A model generated the notes under the pieces. It was not told the DNA's origin, made no database searches, and worked only from the letters and a program-made list of their open reading frames with translations. From assembly GCF_012911865.1 (NCBI RefSeq), contig NZ_JAAXYH010000001.1, positions 186,001-250,000 on the forward strand: DNA of 64,000 nt. The letters are read 5' to 3'. The position numbers were made by a program, and so were the translations under genes. Source of the stretch: Shewanella salipaludis (GTDB lineage: Bacteria; Pseudomonadota; Gammaproteobacteria; Enterobacterales; Shewanellaceae). Positions 54,896 through 62,771 of the stretch are shown piece by piece (position 1 is the stretch's first letter; each line of letters opens with the position of its first letter).

Positions 54896-55201
54896 ATGGA
54901 TTTAAGCTGGGTGATTGCCGGAACAATTGTTCAAAGTCTGTTGGCTTATGTTTTATTTTTCATGGTGGCTGTGGGTTTCAGTGCTATCGGGACGAGTCAT
55001 CGGCCGACACCCTTGGATTATACTGTTTTAAATTCTGCGATTTACGTACTGCCGGCCTGCTGCGTAATGAGCGCTATCCTTGGGATACTGTTCTATCATT
55101 TTGGCGCAAGCAAAATGGCCTATCTTTGGTATGTGATGCCATTGGCGTTTACGGCCGCATATTTTGGTTACATTTGGTTTTTTATAGAGAAAAAAGTCTA
55201 A
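54896..55201 (+). CDS. Small three-helix membrane protein downstream of lipase
   Basis: An unrecognised 101-residue hydrophobic protein with membrane segments at about residues 5-27, 45-67 and 75-96. GAGGA stands six bases before ATG 54896. It lies 280 bases after the lipase gene on the same strand. A membrane location would suit an immunity protein against a membrane-active lipase, but that is inference. Confidence 0.6.
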   Translation: MDLSWVIAGTIVQSLLAYVLFFMVAVGFSAIGTSHRPTPLDYTVLNSAIYVLPACCVMSAILGILFYHFGASKMAYLWYVMPLAFTAAYFGYIWFFIEKKV

Positions 55202-55552
55202 TGACTCGTGCCGGTTGATTCAAAAAGTTCAGCTTTAACAGACAGGGATACAAATAGCGCCTGATGTTACCCTGCCTGTCGCATCTTCTCCACCTCCCTC
55301 AGTTTCGGCCAAGGCATTTCGGTTTCTGCGCCAGCCCCAATTAGACTCACTCCCCACTGTGCCATAGCCCCATAAGCCCATAGTCATAGATAGCCATAGT
55401 GTCAGTGCCATAGCGCGAGAAGTGCTGGGCAGCATCAGCCGATCCAAATGTGTTTTTGTAAGATTGGCTCGCAAAGTGTCAACTTGGTTCTATACTCCTG
55501 ATTAGAGCAAATTCGGTTTGGGGTTACTCACCCGCTACGGCGATTCAATCAC

Positions 55553-55589
55553 CATGGAAGAAAGTTAGTTATCAGGATGATAGCAGCAT
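55553..55589 (+). repeat. Dispersed repeat, copy B
   Basis: CATGGAAG, 11 bases, then TCAGGATGATAGCAGCAT; spacing identical to copy A at 52514-52550. The two copies bracket the lipase module. Confidence 0.6.
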
Positions 55590-55694
55590 CAATCTATTCG
55601 ATTTCGTCCTTTCATTTACCTTTCCTTGTGTAGATACCCTGCCGCTGCGGCCAGTCAAGGCTGATTGCTTAGCTGCAACTATGTATGCCGTTGG

Positions 55695-56000
55695 TTATTT
55701 GAGATAAGCCAGTATCAAATTCATAAATGCAGCCGAAACCAATAAGAGACTCAGATCTTCGAAAGCATACCGCGGCATCTGGAAGCCCAGCATCAGGGGC
55801 GGTAGCGTGACTGGATATGAGCCAATGCCCTGCATCAGGCGCCATGCAGTCCGCCGCGAATGCATCCATGGATACACTAATATCGCCAGGGCACGGATGC
55901 CGAAGAGACCCCTTTCGCCCAAGGCCGCCGGTGCAACAATCCAGTGTTGGACTTTTCCTTCGACTTTGAGATGGATCGTACTTGTTATTGAAAAGTACAA
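55695..56000 (-). CDS. Possible small hydrophobic protein
   Basis: A 101-codon minus-strand frame starting at TTG 56000. The product looks protein-like, with a hydrophobic C-terminal third (LPPLMLGFQMPRYAFEDLSL, then LLVSAAFMNLILAYLK) and ordinary codon use, but there is no ATG and no clear ribosome-binding site. It may be a real gene with a rare start or the remnant of a larger membrane protein gene. Confidence 0.35.
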   Translation of the reverse strand: MYFSITSTIHLKVEGKVQHWIVAPAALGERGLFGIRALAILVYPWMHSRRTAWRLMQGIGSYPVTLPPLMLGFQMPRYAFEDLSLLLVSAAFMNLILAYLK

Positions 56001-56017
56001 ATGTGCATGCGCACTAC

Positions 56018-56039
56018 TATAATATTAGGCAACAAGGAG
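56018..56039 (+). promoter_or_regulatory. -10 element and ribosome-binding site of the broken coiled-coil gene
   Basis: Perfect TATAAT at 56018-56023 and AAGGAG at 56034-56039, six bases before ATG 56046. A -35 is not clear. Confidence 0.4.
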
Positions 56040-56045
56040 AAGCTG

Positions 56046-56452
56046 ATGTCAAAAGTTGAAATAGGGGTTGTTGTAACACTTCTTTTAGCTATTGTTTCAG
56101 GAGCCTTATACTTAGGTAAGTTAGACGGAAGATTATAAGCTATAGAAAATGACAAAGACTATGCTTCACTCAAAGAGGATAAAAATAGGCTGTGCAACTT
56201 ATTGAGCTCTCGTCGAAAAAAGCGATTGAAGGAATTGAAAAGACTAAAGGGAATTTGGATAGTCAAATATTAAAGCTAGAGTCAAACCTTAGTTCATTAT
56301 CTAAAGATTTGAAGGTGTTGCAAACTCGTAAGCTCTGTTATTATTTAGAGGCAAGAATTAATGGAGATTCTTGTAGTAGCAATGGAGGATGGACTACCTA
56401 TAAAGGTGATGGAAAAACGCCTGACAAAATTCGCGTATATTATTGTGATTAA
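56046..56452 (+). pseudogene. Broken gene for a membrane-anchored coiled-coil protein
   Basis: Begins at ATG 56046 with a good ribosome-binding site. Frame 1 encodes a membrane anchor (VEIGVVVTLLLAIVSGALYL) and stops at TAA 56136-56138. The same frame resumes as AIENDKDYASLKEDKNRL, then one base seems to be missing near 56189-56192, after which the coiled coil continues in another frame (VQLIELSSKKAIEGIEK...) to the stop at 56452, with Cys-rich end. Repaired, it would give about 135 residues: anchor, coiled coil, C-terminal domain. GC content is well below the host core, a sign of transfer. Confidence 0.65.
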
Positions 56453-56460
56453 AAGTCTGA

Positions 56461-56530
56461 CAAGTGACTTAGTGCAGACATTGAATTTGGACTAGCAATA
56501 GGTTGCTAGCTCGTGTGGCGGGCGTTATGC
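56461..56530 (+). repeat. attC-like recombination site, right half clear
   Basis: The end GGCGGGCGTTATGC (about 56517-56530) resembles the right end of Vibrio-type attC repeats; GTTATGC matches the GTTRRRY core at 6 of 7. Upstream lie a 7-bp hairpin CTAGCAA/TTGCTAG and GTCTGAC, a weak left core. The left half is not convincing. Confidence 0.35.
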
Positions 56531-56594
56531 GGTTGGATAGGCACCCCAACCCTATCTAGTAGTTTAAGGGAATAAATTACCAGAGGATAAAGTA

Positions 56595-57389
56595 ATGACT
56601 ACAAGAATGCTGTCTATTGGATATGTAAAAGAGGCCAGTCTGTCCAACTATAGTTTGTCTGGTGAGTATAATTTAATTTCTGCAAAAGACTCCTCAGTTA
56701 TTCCAGATGAAAAACTCTTAAAATCAGGCGTCGATATGGGATTGATGAGACTTCATATCTGTAACGCACCGGAAAGAAGAACTCTTCTTGGTTTGCGCGC
56801 TGATAGGAAATATGAAGTTCTAGTGTCAATGTCACCAACACATATTCATGGGAGAAATGACAAAAGTAGTGGAGAGATTATAAAAGTAAAATATCACAAA
56901 TTATTTGATGTGGAGAAGGATCAGTCTGCCGGTGGTTTTACTTATAAAGCCATGTTTACAAATTTAGTTTTAAAAAACTTTTTAAGCATCAATGTTGAAC
57001 TAACAGAGGTTGATAATGAAGTTGTAGACCCTAACAGTTTGGCGAATTTACTTAAGGATACTGGCGTTGGTGAAGTACTTGATCTTGGTCCATACAACCC
57101 GAAAGAGTATTTGATGCTCGCTTCTAATATCGCAAACAGAATCCAAGATGTTTTTGGTTCGGATAAAGTCGGTGATGATCCACTATGGAGTGAGCCACTA
57201 GCTCTACATCCTAAACCAACCGTTCCGGGAAGTTACAGGCTTTCAACTGGTTTTTACGCAATTATAGAATCAGAAGATCAGGTTGATTTTTCAAAAATCA
57301 TGTATACAAAAAATACGCTAATAAATAAAGACAATAGCAAGGAAATAAAATCTAACTATTTGATTTTTGGTGTTGGGGTAAGTACGTAA
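56595..57389 (+). CDS. Unknown protein in an AT-rich, cassette-like segment
   Basis: A 264-residue protein I do not recognise. It appears cytoplasmic, without signal peptide or membrane helix; the middle is beta-rich (FTYKAMFTNLVLKNFLSINV), followed by helical segments and a distinctive DPLWSEPLALHPKPTVPGSY stretch. GAGG precedes ATG 56595. GC content is far below the neighbouring core genes, with many AAA, TTA and ATA codons. Its stop codon lies inside an attC-like start (GTAACAAAGCC), the arrangement of integron cassette genes. It is 263 bases upstream of the giant gene at 57653. Confidence 0.75.
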   Translation: MTTRMLSIGYVKEASLSNYSLSGEYNLISAKDSSVIPDEKLLKSGVDMGLMRLHICNAPERRTLLGLRADRKYEVLVSMSPTHIHGRNDKSSGEIIKVKYHKLFDVEKDQSAGGFTYKAMFTNLVLKNFLSINVELTEVDNEVVDPNSLANLLKDTGVGEVLDLGPYNPKEYLMLASNIANRIQDVFGSDKVGDDPLWSEPLALHPKPTVPGSYRLSTGFYAIIESEDQVDFSKIMYTKNTLINKDNSKEIKSNYLIFGVGVST

Positions 57390-57460
57390 CAAAGCCATGC
57401 ACGGGAAGTGAAAACTGCCGCTTCGCTTTGGTTTCCTCTCCCGTACTGACGGCGTTGGCT
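57384..57460 (+). repeat. attC-like site after the unknown cassette gene
   Basis: Left end ACGTAACAAAGCC and right end GGCGTTGGCT, with imperfect inner arms (CACGGGA...GAAAAC with GTTTCC...TCCCGTA). AAC-AAA-GCC against GGC-GTT follows the pairing of Vibrio-type repeats. Length 77 bases is in the attC range. The outer cores are only partly complementary. Confidence 0.45.
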
Positions 57461-57652
57461 TGAGCGACGACTCCGGCAGTTGGCAGCAAGCTGGAGCTGA
57501 AAGGCTATCGTCAGAGTCAGGCGGCCACTAGCTCAAGTAGAGCCGCAAGCCCTGAAACCAAGCACTTTGTTCATTGAGACTGTCGAACTCGGCGGTGATT
57601 TCTCATTCCCATTATTTTTCGCAGCTGTGACAAAAGTCCAAGGAGACATCCC
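57459..57652. other. Structured gap before the giant gene
   Basis: CTTGAGC (57459-57465) pairs with GCTCAAG (57531-57537), with GACTC/GAGTC inside, giving a long stem-loop next to the attC-like site. After it, AAGGAG stands seven bases before ATG 57653. No other gene is seen. Confidence 0.4.
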
Positions 57653-60600
57653 ATGACAACCAAAGTACTCATAGCCGTTGACGGCGGCTTTCGATTTGCG
57701 GATGGCGCTACTCCCGCGGGGATACTCGACTTCACTGTTACCATCCTGGTTGATACGCTGGTCGCGGCGGGCATGGACGTGACCAAGGCAAATCGTAGTG
57801 CGGACGACACGGCGACAATGGGCTGGGATTCATTCCACTTCGATGCACTGCCGGCTGGACACACGCTCGACGAGTTCGATGCGATCTGGATGATCGGCGA
57901 TGAAGGCATATCGGCCGAAGGCCTGGGCGGTACGACGGGCGCGTTGCCCGATACCGAGCTCACGGCCATCGCCAACTACATGGACAACCAAGGTGGCGTG
58001 TTTGCCACCGGTGACCACTATAGCCTGGGTGCGGAGATGTGTGGAAAAATTCCGCGAGTGCGTGCGATGCGTTGCTGGTATGGCTCTGCGGACAGTGCCG
58101 CATCGCACCTGCCGCCAGCTTTTCCGCGCAATTTTCCGCCACTGACCTCCAATAGAGCCGATACCACACAGCCCAACCCGGCGAGCGACTATAGCGAATT
58201 TCCGGCACCCTTTATCTGGTTTGAAAACCAGTCCGATACGTTACCGCAACCCATAGTGCCGATTGCGCCGACTCATCCCATCCTGAGGTACGGCGATGCC
58301 GATGTCGTAGTGTATCCCGACCACATGCACGAGGGCCAAACGCTGGGCGAAGTACTTGGGTACGACTATTCGCAAAACTCGCCCTACGGCGATACAACAA
58401 AAGCGGAGTTTCGTGAAGACAACCTCAGTCACCGTGAATTACCCAAGGTGATAGCCACAGGTCAAGTGCTCGGCAATGCCTCGCGTCGTGCGTCGTCGCC
58501 GGCGGGCGAGTTTTCGTTTGGGGGTATTGGCTTGCCCGGTGCCGATGCCATCGCGACGCCGAAGACTGTGAACACGCTCAGCGTATATGACGGGCGGGTC
58601 GCGGGCGTTGGCCGCGTCGTCACCGGCTCGACCTTTCATCACTATATCGACATCAATCTGAACGGCGATTCCTCTGTGACGACGGCGCAGGCAATGATGC
58701 GCGCCACTGCGACCGCGCAAGACGGTCACGGCTTTAACGATAATCCTGCCGTGCTCAATACGATCAAGGCCGTGTACGTCAATATCACCAATTGGATTGC
58801 CCGGCCCAGGCCTGTGATGCAGTTGATCCTCGAACGTAGTACTTTCAGCCAGGACGAAGCGCCTTCCGGCACGGAGTTCGCCGAAGCGATCCTGGTAACC
58901 ATCGATGGCCTAAAGCCGAGCCAGTTTCCCGGCAGTCCACCGGTGCCGGGTGCTATTATCGGTCCGGTGCCTTGGGCGCCCATAGTGACGGTAGCGGGTG
59001 CGCCTATTGTTATCGAGCCCACCTTCGTCGCCAGCGATGATCCCTCGCAGTCAGATCGCGTGCAGCGCTTCACCTTCAAATTCCGTCTGCGCTTTAGCGG
59101 CAACGCGTTCGGTTTTCCGGAAGATGTCCAGAATGTCGTGGTCGATGCCTCGTTGTCGCCGACCATGACCTCTACGTCGCTGACCGATTCGGCCTTCATT
59201 CAGTTGGTGAAGTCTGCCAATCCCTTCATGCTTGATCTGGCCGACGGCAACGAAACGAACTGGCTCAGCTCCGACGTCAAGGTATTCCACGTGGTCGAGG
59301 GCGAAAGCGCCCCGGGCATAGGCGGAGCAAGTTTGCCTATGGGGGCCTCGCGCACGGACGCACTCAACTTCATCCGCAGTTTGGCTAACACCATTACGTC
59401 CGCACAGTTCAGCACGCTGTCCGGCTCCCAGGCAACCTCGGCGCTGAGCCCCTTTCCGCAAACCACCATGACCGGGCGGCGCGTTTACAATTTTGCATTG
59501 GCGCGTGTGCGGCTGAACAGCAGCGTCGCGGATGCCAATGACGTGCGCATGTTCTTCCGCATTTTCACCACGCAGACCACGGCGGCATTGACCTATCGTG
59601 AATCGTCGCCGGGCGTGCCGATCGAGGGGTATGTGCAAACAGCAGGTGTGTCGCCTATCGCCTTGCCCGGCAAGGTGGCCAGCGGCAGTGAGTGGATCTC
59701 TTTTCCCTGCTTCGCCAGCGGCCGCGACGCGATGCCCAGCGCGCAGAACGACACGGCCAATGTGAAAGACATCCTTGCCTCCGAGAGTTTCAAGTTTTTC
59801 GGCGCCTTGCTCGACAACAATCTGGACGATCCCTATCCTGGCCTGATTCCCGGCGCAATGATACAACCGTCGCTGCGTTCGCTGCTCAACGGCGTACATC
59901 AATGCCTGGTTGCGCAAATCGAATATGCCTCGACGCCGATTCCCAATGGTTCGACACCGTGGACTTCGGACAAGCTGTCCCAGCGCAATATCGCATTCCT
60001 ACCGGTCGCCAATCCTGGCCTGGATGCATCGCGCACTGCGTCGCATACCTTCGAGATCGAGGCGACCCCGAACCCGGTCAGCCCGAGTTTGTGGCCGGAT
60101 GAGTTAATGCTCGACTGGTCCGAACCTACGCCCGCAGGCACTATGCTGCGCATCTATATTCCGGGCTGGAATGCGCGGAAGGTGGCCGAGCTGTCGGAGC
60201 AGTTGTATGCGCGTAACGAGATCGAGGCAATCGATGAGCACACCATCGAAATGTCCGCCGGGGGTATCCGTTACATACCTATACCGCAAAGCCTGCATAG
60301 GCAAATTGGTGTGATCTCGGTGGAATTTCCGCTTGGCATAAAGAAAGGACAGCGCTTCGATGTCTCGGTCCGCCAGATCAGCACCCGCGGTCGTGGTCCC
60401 AAGCCTCTGCAACCCAAGCTACAGCAAATTTCGTTGGCCGAAGCACACAGGCTGATCGCGGACCTGCCGGATAACATGGCTAGCAGTGACGACGTGACAA
60501 AACCGGGCATCTTCAATCTAGGTAAGAACCGTGTGCTGATGACAGATCTGTCGGCCTTTGAATTGGCCAATGAGCACGGCGTGATCATCGAATACCCGGA

Positions 60601-61015
60601 TGCCACCGCCGACGAAAAGGTGCGCGCTGCTTCGCGCACCTGGCGCGAAACCATTGGTGCCTTCCAGTTGGGCATGCCGGTATCAACCAAAAAAGACATG
60701 CTGCTGGATCAAATGCGGATTCTGTCGGTCATGCAATGGCGGTTGGCGTTGGTTCAACGGAAAAGCCCCTGGCGCAAGGTCTTGCAACACTATGTCGAGC
60801 TGCTGGCCGCCAAGGTGCAAGCACTCGGCGGCAATCCCTTCGACGTGCCGGCAACGCCGGACGGCGTTATTCCACAACTGCCTTGGTCGGGCGGCGAGGG
60901 CGCACCTTGTGACAACATACCACCAGAGCCGAATAAGCCCTTCGCTAGAGGTCTGTTGTTCGGCTTCCTGATCGCGTTGGTGCTGCTTCTTATCCTGTTG
61001 CTCTATCGTTGGTGA
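57653..61015 (+). CDS. 1120-residue tail-anchored protein with amidotransferase/ThuA-like N-terminus
   Basis: The N-terminal 330 residues look like a class I amidotransferase/ThuA-type fold: KVLIAVDGGFRF, FDAIWMIGDEGI (about 75-86), GGVFATGDHYSLGAEMCG (about 114-131, with His122 and Cys130) and DHMHEGQ. The middle (about 400-900) is beta-rich and repetitive in Thr/Ser/Pro; the last 20 residues are one membrane helix (FGFLIALVLLLILLLYRW) with almost nothing after it, so the protein is probably tail-anchored facing the cytoplasm. I recall similar unannotated proteins in other Proteobacteria but no function. AAGGAG precedes the ATG. Codon use is more GC-rich than the AT-rich genes before it. Confidence 0.85.
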   Translation: MTTKVLIAVDGGFRFADGATPAGILDFTVTILVDTLVAAGMDVTKANRSADDTATMGWDSFHFDALPAGHTLDEFDAIWMIGDEGISAEGLGGTTGALPDTELTAIANYMDNQGGVFATGDHYSLGAEMCGKIPRVRAMRCWYGSADSAASHLPPAFPRNFPPLTSNRADTTQPNPASDYSEFPAPFIWFENQSDTLPQPIVPIAPTHPILRYGDADVVVYPDHMHEGQTLGEVLGYDYSQNSPYGDTTKAEFREDNLSHRELPKVIATGQVLGNASRRASSPAGEFSFGGIGLPGADAIATPKTVNTLSVYDGRVAGVGRVVTGSTFHHYIDINLNGDSSVTTAQAMMRATATAQDGHGFNDNPAVLNTIKAVYVNITNWIARPRPVMQLILERSTFSQDEAPSGTEFAEAILVTIDGLKPSQFPGSPPVPGAIIGPVPWAPIVTVAGAPIVIEPTFVASDDPSQSDRVQRFTFKFRLRFSGNAFGFPEDVQNVVVDASLSPTMTSTSLTDSAFIQLVKSANPFMLDLADGNETNWLSSDVKVFHVVEGESAPGIGGASLPMGASRTDALNFIRSLANTITSAQFSTLSGSQATSALSPFPQTTMTGRRVYNFALARVRLNSSVADANDVRMFFRIFTTQTTAALTYRESSPGVPIEGYVQTAGVSPIALPGKVASGSEWISFPCFASGRDAMPSAQNDTANVKDILASESFKFFGALLDNNLDDPYPGLIPGAMIQPSLRSLLNGVHQCLVAQIEYASTPIPNGSTPWTSDKLSQRNIAFLPVANPGLDASRTASHTFEIEATPNPVSPSLWPDELMLDWSEPTPAGTMLRIYIPGWNARKVAELSEQLYARNEIEAIDEHTIEMSAGGIRYIPIPQSLHRQIGVISVEFPLGIKKGQRFDVSVRQISTRGRGPKPLQPKLQQISLAEAHRLIADLPDNMASSDDVTKPGIFNLGKNRVLMTDLSAFELANEHGVIIEYPDATADEKVRAASRTWRETIGAFQLGMPVSTKKDMLLDQMRILSVMQWRLALVQRKSPWRKVLQHYVELLAAKVQALGGNPFDVPATPDGVIPQLPWSGGEGAPCDNIPPEPNKPFARGLLFGFLIALVLLLILLLYRW

Positions 61016-61219
61016 ACCACAGCCGAGGTACACAATAGGACGCTCCCGTATGACGCCGCATGAGAACCGAAAATTCGCGGATATCCAATAGGCCTGACAA
61101 TTTATTCCTGCGGTCGTCAAAAGCTACACTTTTGCCGGCCGCTGAATTTAAATGTGAGGCAGCAACGGAGAATTGGACGTATATGGACCTCCCACTGGAT
61201 AAATATTTGCACCTGTAGG

Positions 61220-61234
61220 CCGTATTGAATACGG
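61220..61234. promoter_or_regulatory. Perfect 15-bp palindrome before the GDCCVxC gene
   Basis: CCGTATT-G-AATACGG, 40 bases before ATG 61274 and just downstream of a TTGCAC -35-like hexamer (61207-61212). It has the look of an operator for a dimeric repressor or activator. Confidence 0.5.
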
Positions 61235-61273
61235 TATGAGAAGGTTGGTCTCACCCGGAAAGACAGGACATGT

Positions 61274-61495
61274 ATGGTGATGAAAGAGATCATTTTGGAA
61301 TCGACAATCAGATGTCCGGTTTGCGGTCATATGAAAACTGAAACTATGCCGACAGATTCCTGCCGCTTTTTTTATGAGTGCGAGTCCTGTTCCACCGTGA
61401 TGCGGCCTAAAGCGGGTGATTGCTGTGTTTTCTGTTCTTATGGTTCGGTCAAGTGTCCGTCAATTCAGCAGGGGAGCGCTTGCCGGCACGAATAG
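61274..61495 (+). CDS. GDCCVxC-family Cys-rich protein
   Basis: A 73-residue protein of the GDCCVxC (seleno)protein family. It has CPVCGH (CxxC) at about residues 14-19, PTDSC, FYECESC and the name-giving GDCCVFCSYG, followed by CPSIQ. All key positions are Cys codons (TGC/TGT) here; no in-frame TGA. Such proteins probably bind a metal or take part in thiol redox chemistry, and some are reported near mercury-resistance genes; no mer gene is present here. AGGA stands five bases before ATG 61274. Confidence 0.85.
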   Translation: MVMKEIILESTIRCPVCGHMKTETMPTDSCRFFYECESCSTVMRPKAGDCCVFCSYGSVKCPSIQQGSACRHE

Positions 61496-61510
61496 AGCCG
61501 GCATTAACTG

Positions 61511-61548
61511 ATTCAAATTCAAATTCAAATTCAAATTCAAATTCAAAT
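61511..61548. repeat. Hexanucleotide tandem repeat (ATTCAA, six copies)
   Basis: Six perfect ATTCAA units (61511-61546) plus two bases. It lies between the GDCCVxC gene and the following unknown gene. A change in unit number would alter spacing in this region. Confidence 0.9.
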
Positions 61549-61781
61549 CAGCGTGTCTTCAGCTTTCCTCTCTTCTTTCTGCTTTCTTCTCTGTCGCTTT
61601 GATGGTATCAATTTACTTTAATCCATTGTTTATGCGTGCTTATAGTGCGCCCAAGCAGTCGACTCAGGGATTTGTCGCGCTTTTTGCGCATCAGTTTGTG
61701 CGCATGAAATGTCGCCTCAGCCCGTTAGGGCGGTTGCCGGCGGTGGATGTCATTCAACCAAATCAGTATTGGGGGGCAGGG

Positions 61782-62594
61782 ATGGGAGAGCCTCAATCTT
61801 CAAATCTGGGGTTAACAGCCGCGGAAATTCAGGTCATAGCCTCAGATCTGACCCGGCTTCGCCTGCGAGTCGATTTACAGCTTGCGCCTGTGTATCCGCA
61901 TTTTGCGGGTAAAGCCTATCCACTGGGGCGCTGCAAGGAAATCCGCGATGGCGTGTATCGCGAGCTGTTGGCTCAGATAGCCGCTCCTGAATGGCCTGGG
62001 CTGGCGCTGATTAAACAAAGCTTGGACAGGGGAGCCGTGCTGAAAAAAGCCTGGGGCTCACTGCGCGACGAATACTTTCAAAGCGCGATGCTGTTAGACC
62101 TATGGTATATCGACGTGGCCAACGATACAGTACATCCGCATAAGCCCAAAGTGGAGATATTGCCGCTGGCCGGTTCTGGTTTTGCGGCTATTACCAGCTT
62201 CGGGCAATTTGTTAAAATAGCCCGCGCCTATTGGGAGGTCGACATCTACCGCAATGAGGTATGTCCGGCACTTGCGCCGTTGCTGCCATTGCTTTGTGTC
62301 GGCAAAAACAACGCCAGTTGGTTAGCCGCGGCTAACGATGACATGCTGGCGTTAGCCATGGAGAGCCGATTTACTGTCTCCGAGGCCATCTTAGCGGATT
62401 TGCCGCCCCCACCCGAGTCCATTGCCGCTCGCTGGAAGCGGGCCTTGCAGCCACTGACTGCCAATGATTTTTTACACTGTGGCGGTGGCGCTCTCGAATA
62501 TTGTCAGGATTACCGAACAAAAGGGTGCTACTTTGATATGACATTCAGGGATTTGGCTGTGCATGCCTACCTGCAGTTACCCAAGGTGATTTAA
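61782..62594 (+). CDS. Unknown protein after the hexanucleotide repeat
   Basis: About 270 residues, unrecognised. It is mostly helical, without signal peptide or membrane helix. Notable segments: YPLGRCKEIRDGVYRELL, MLLDLWYIDVANDTVHPHKP and the C-terminal FLHCGGGALEYCQDYRTKGC with three Cys. The frame is open back to 61599, but only ATG 61782 has a purine-rich sequence (GGGGGGCAGGG) close upstream; the extra 61 residues of the longer form look like untranslated sequence. Its promoter region would hold the repeat at 61511-61548. Confidence 0.65.
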   Translation: MGEPQSSNLGLTAAEIQVIASDLTRLRLRVDLQLAPVYPHFAGKAYPLGRCKEIRDGVYRELLAQIAAPEWPGLALIKQSLDRGAVLKKAWGSLRDEYFQSAMLLDLWYIDVANDTVHPHKPKVEILPLAGSGFAAITSFGQFVKIARAYWEVDIYRNEVCPALAPLLPLLCVGKNNASWLAAANDDMLALAMESRFTVSEAILADLPPPPESIAARWKRALQPLTANDFLHCGGGALEYCQDYRTKGCYFDMTFRDLAVHAYLQLPKVI

Positions 62595-62771
62595 GCCGGC
62601 TGTGAGCCGGGGTTATTTTAGTTGAAAGGCCAGAGACCCAAAGCGGCTTATGCCGAATGTCTTGGATGCTGAGCATGGCGCTATATTGAAGGTGGCTGCA
62701 AGGGACAGTAAGTGAGGTGTGAGGACTTAGACTTGTGGGGATAAAAATGGATATTTCAGAGGGCAGTGACT

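Larger units (their letters stand above)
55202..56045. other. Non-coding or decayed stretch with second repeat copy
   Basis: Roughly 840 bases. It contains dispersed repeat copy B (55553-55589) and one plausible minus-strand frame (55695-56000). The rest has no supported gene. Composition falls from about 50% GC to AT-rich near 56000, marking the edge of foreign DNA. Confidence 0.4.

Noticed and set aside
61274..61495. Selenoprotein reading of the GDCCVxC gene
   Set aside because: All relevant positions are Cys codons; no in-frame TGA is present before the stop.
61511..61548. CRISPR-like array
   Set aside because: The six units are contiguous 6-mers without spacers, so it is a simple sequence repeat.
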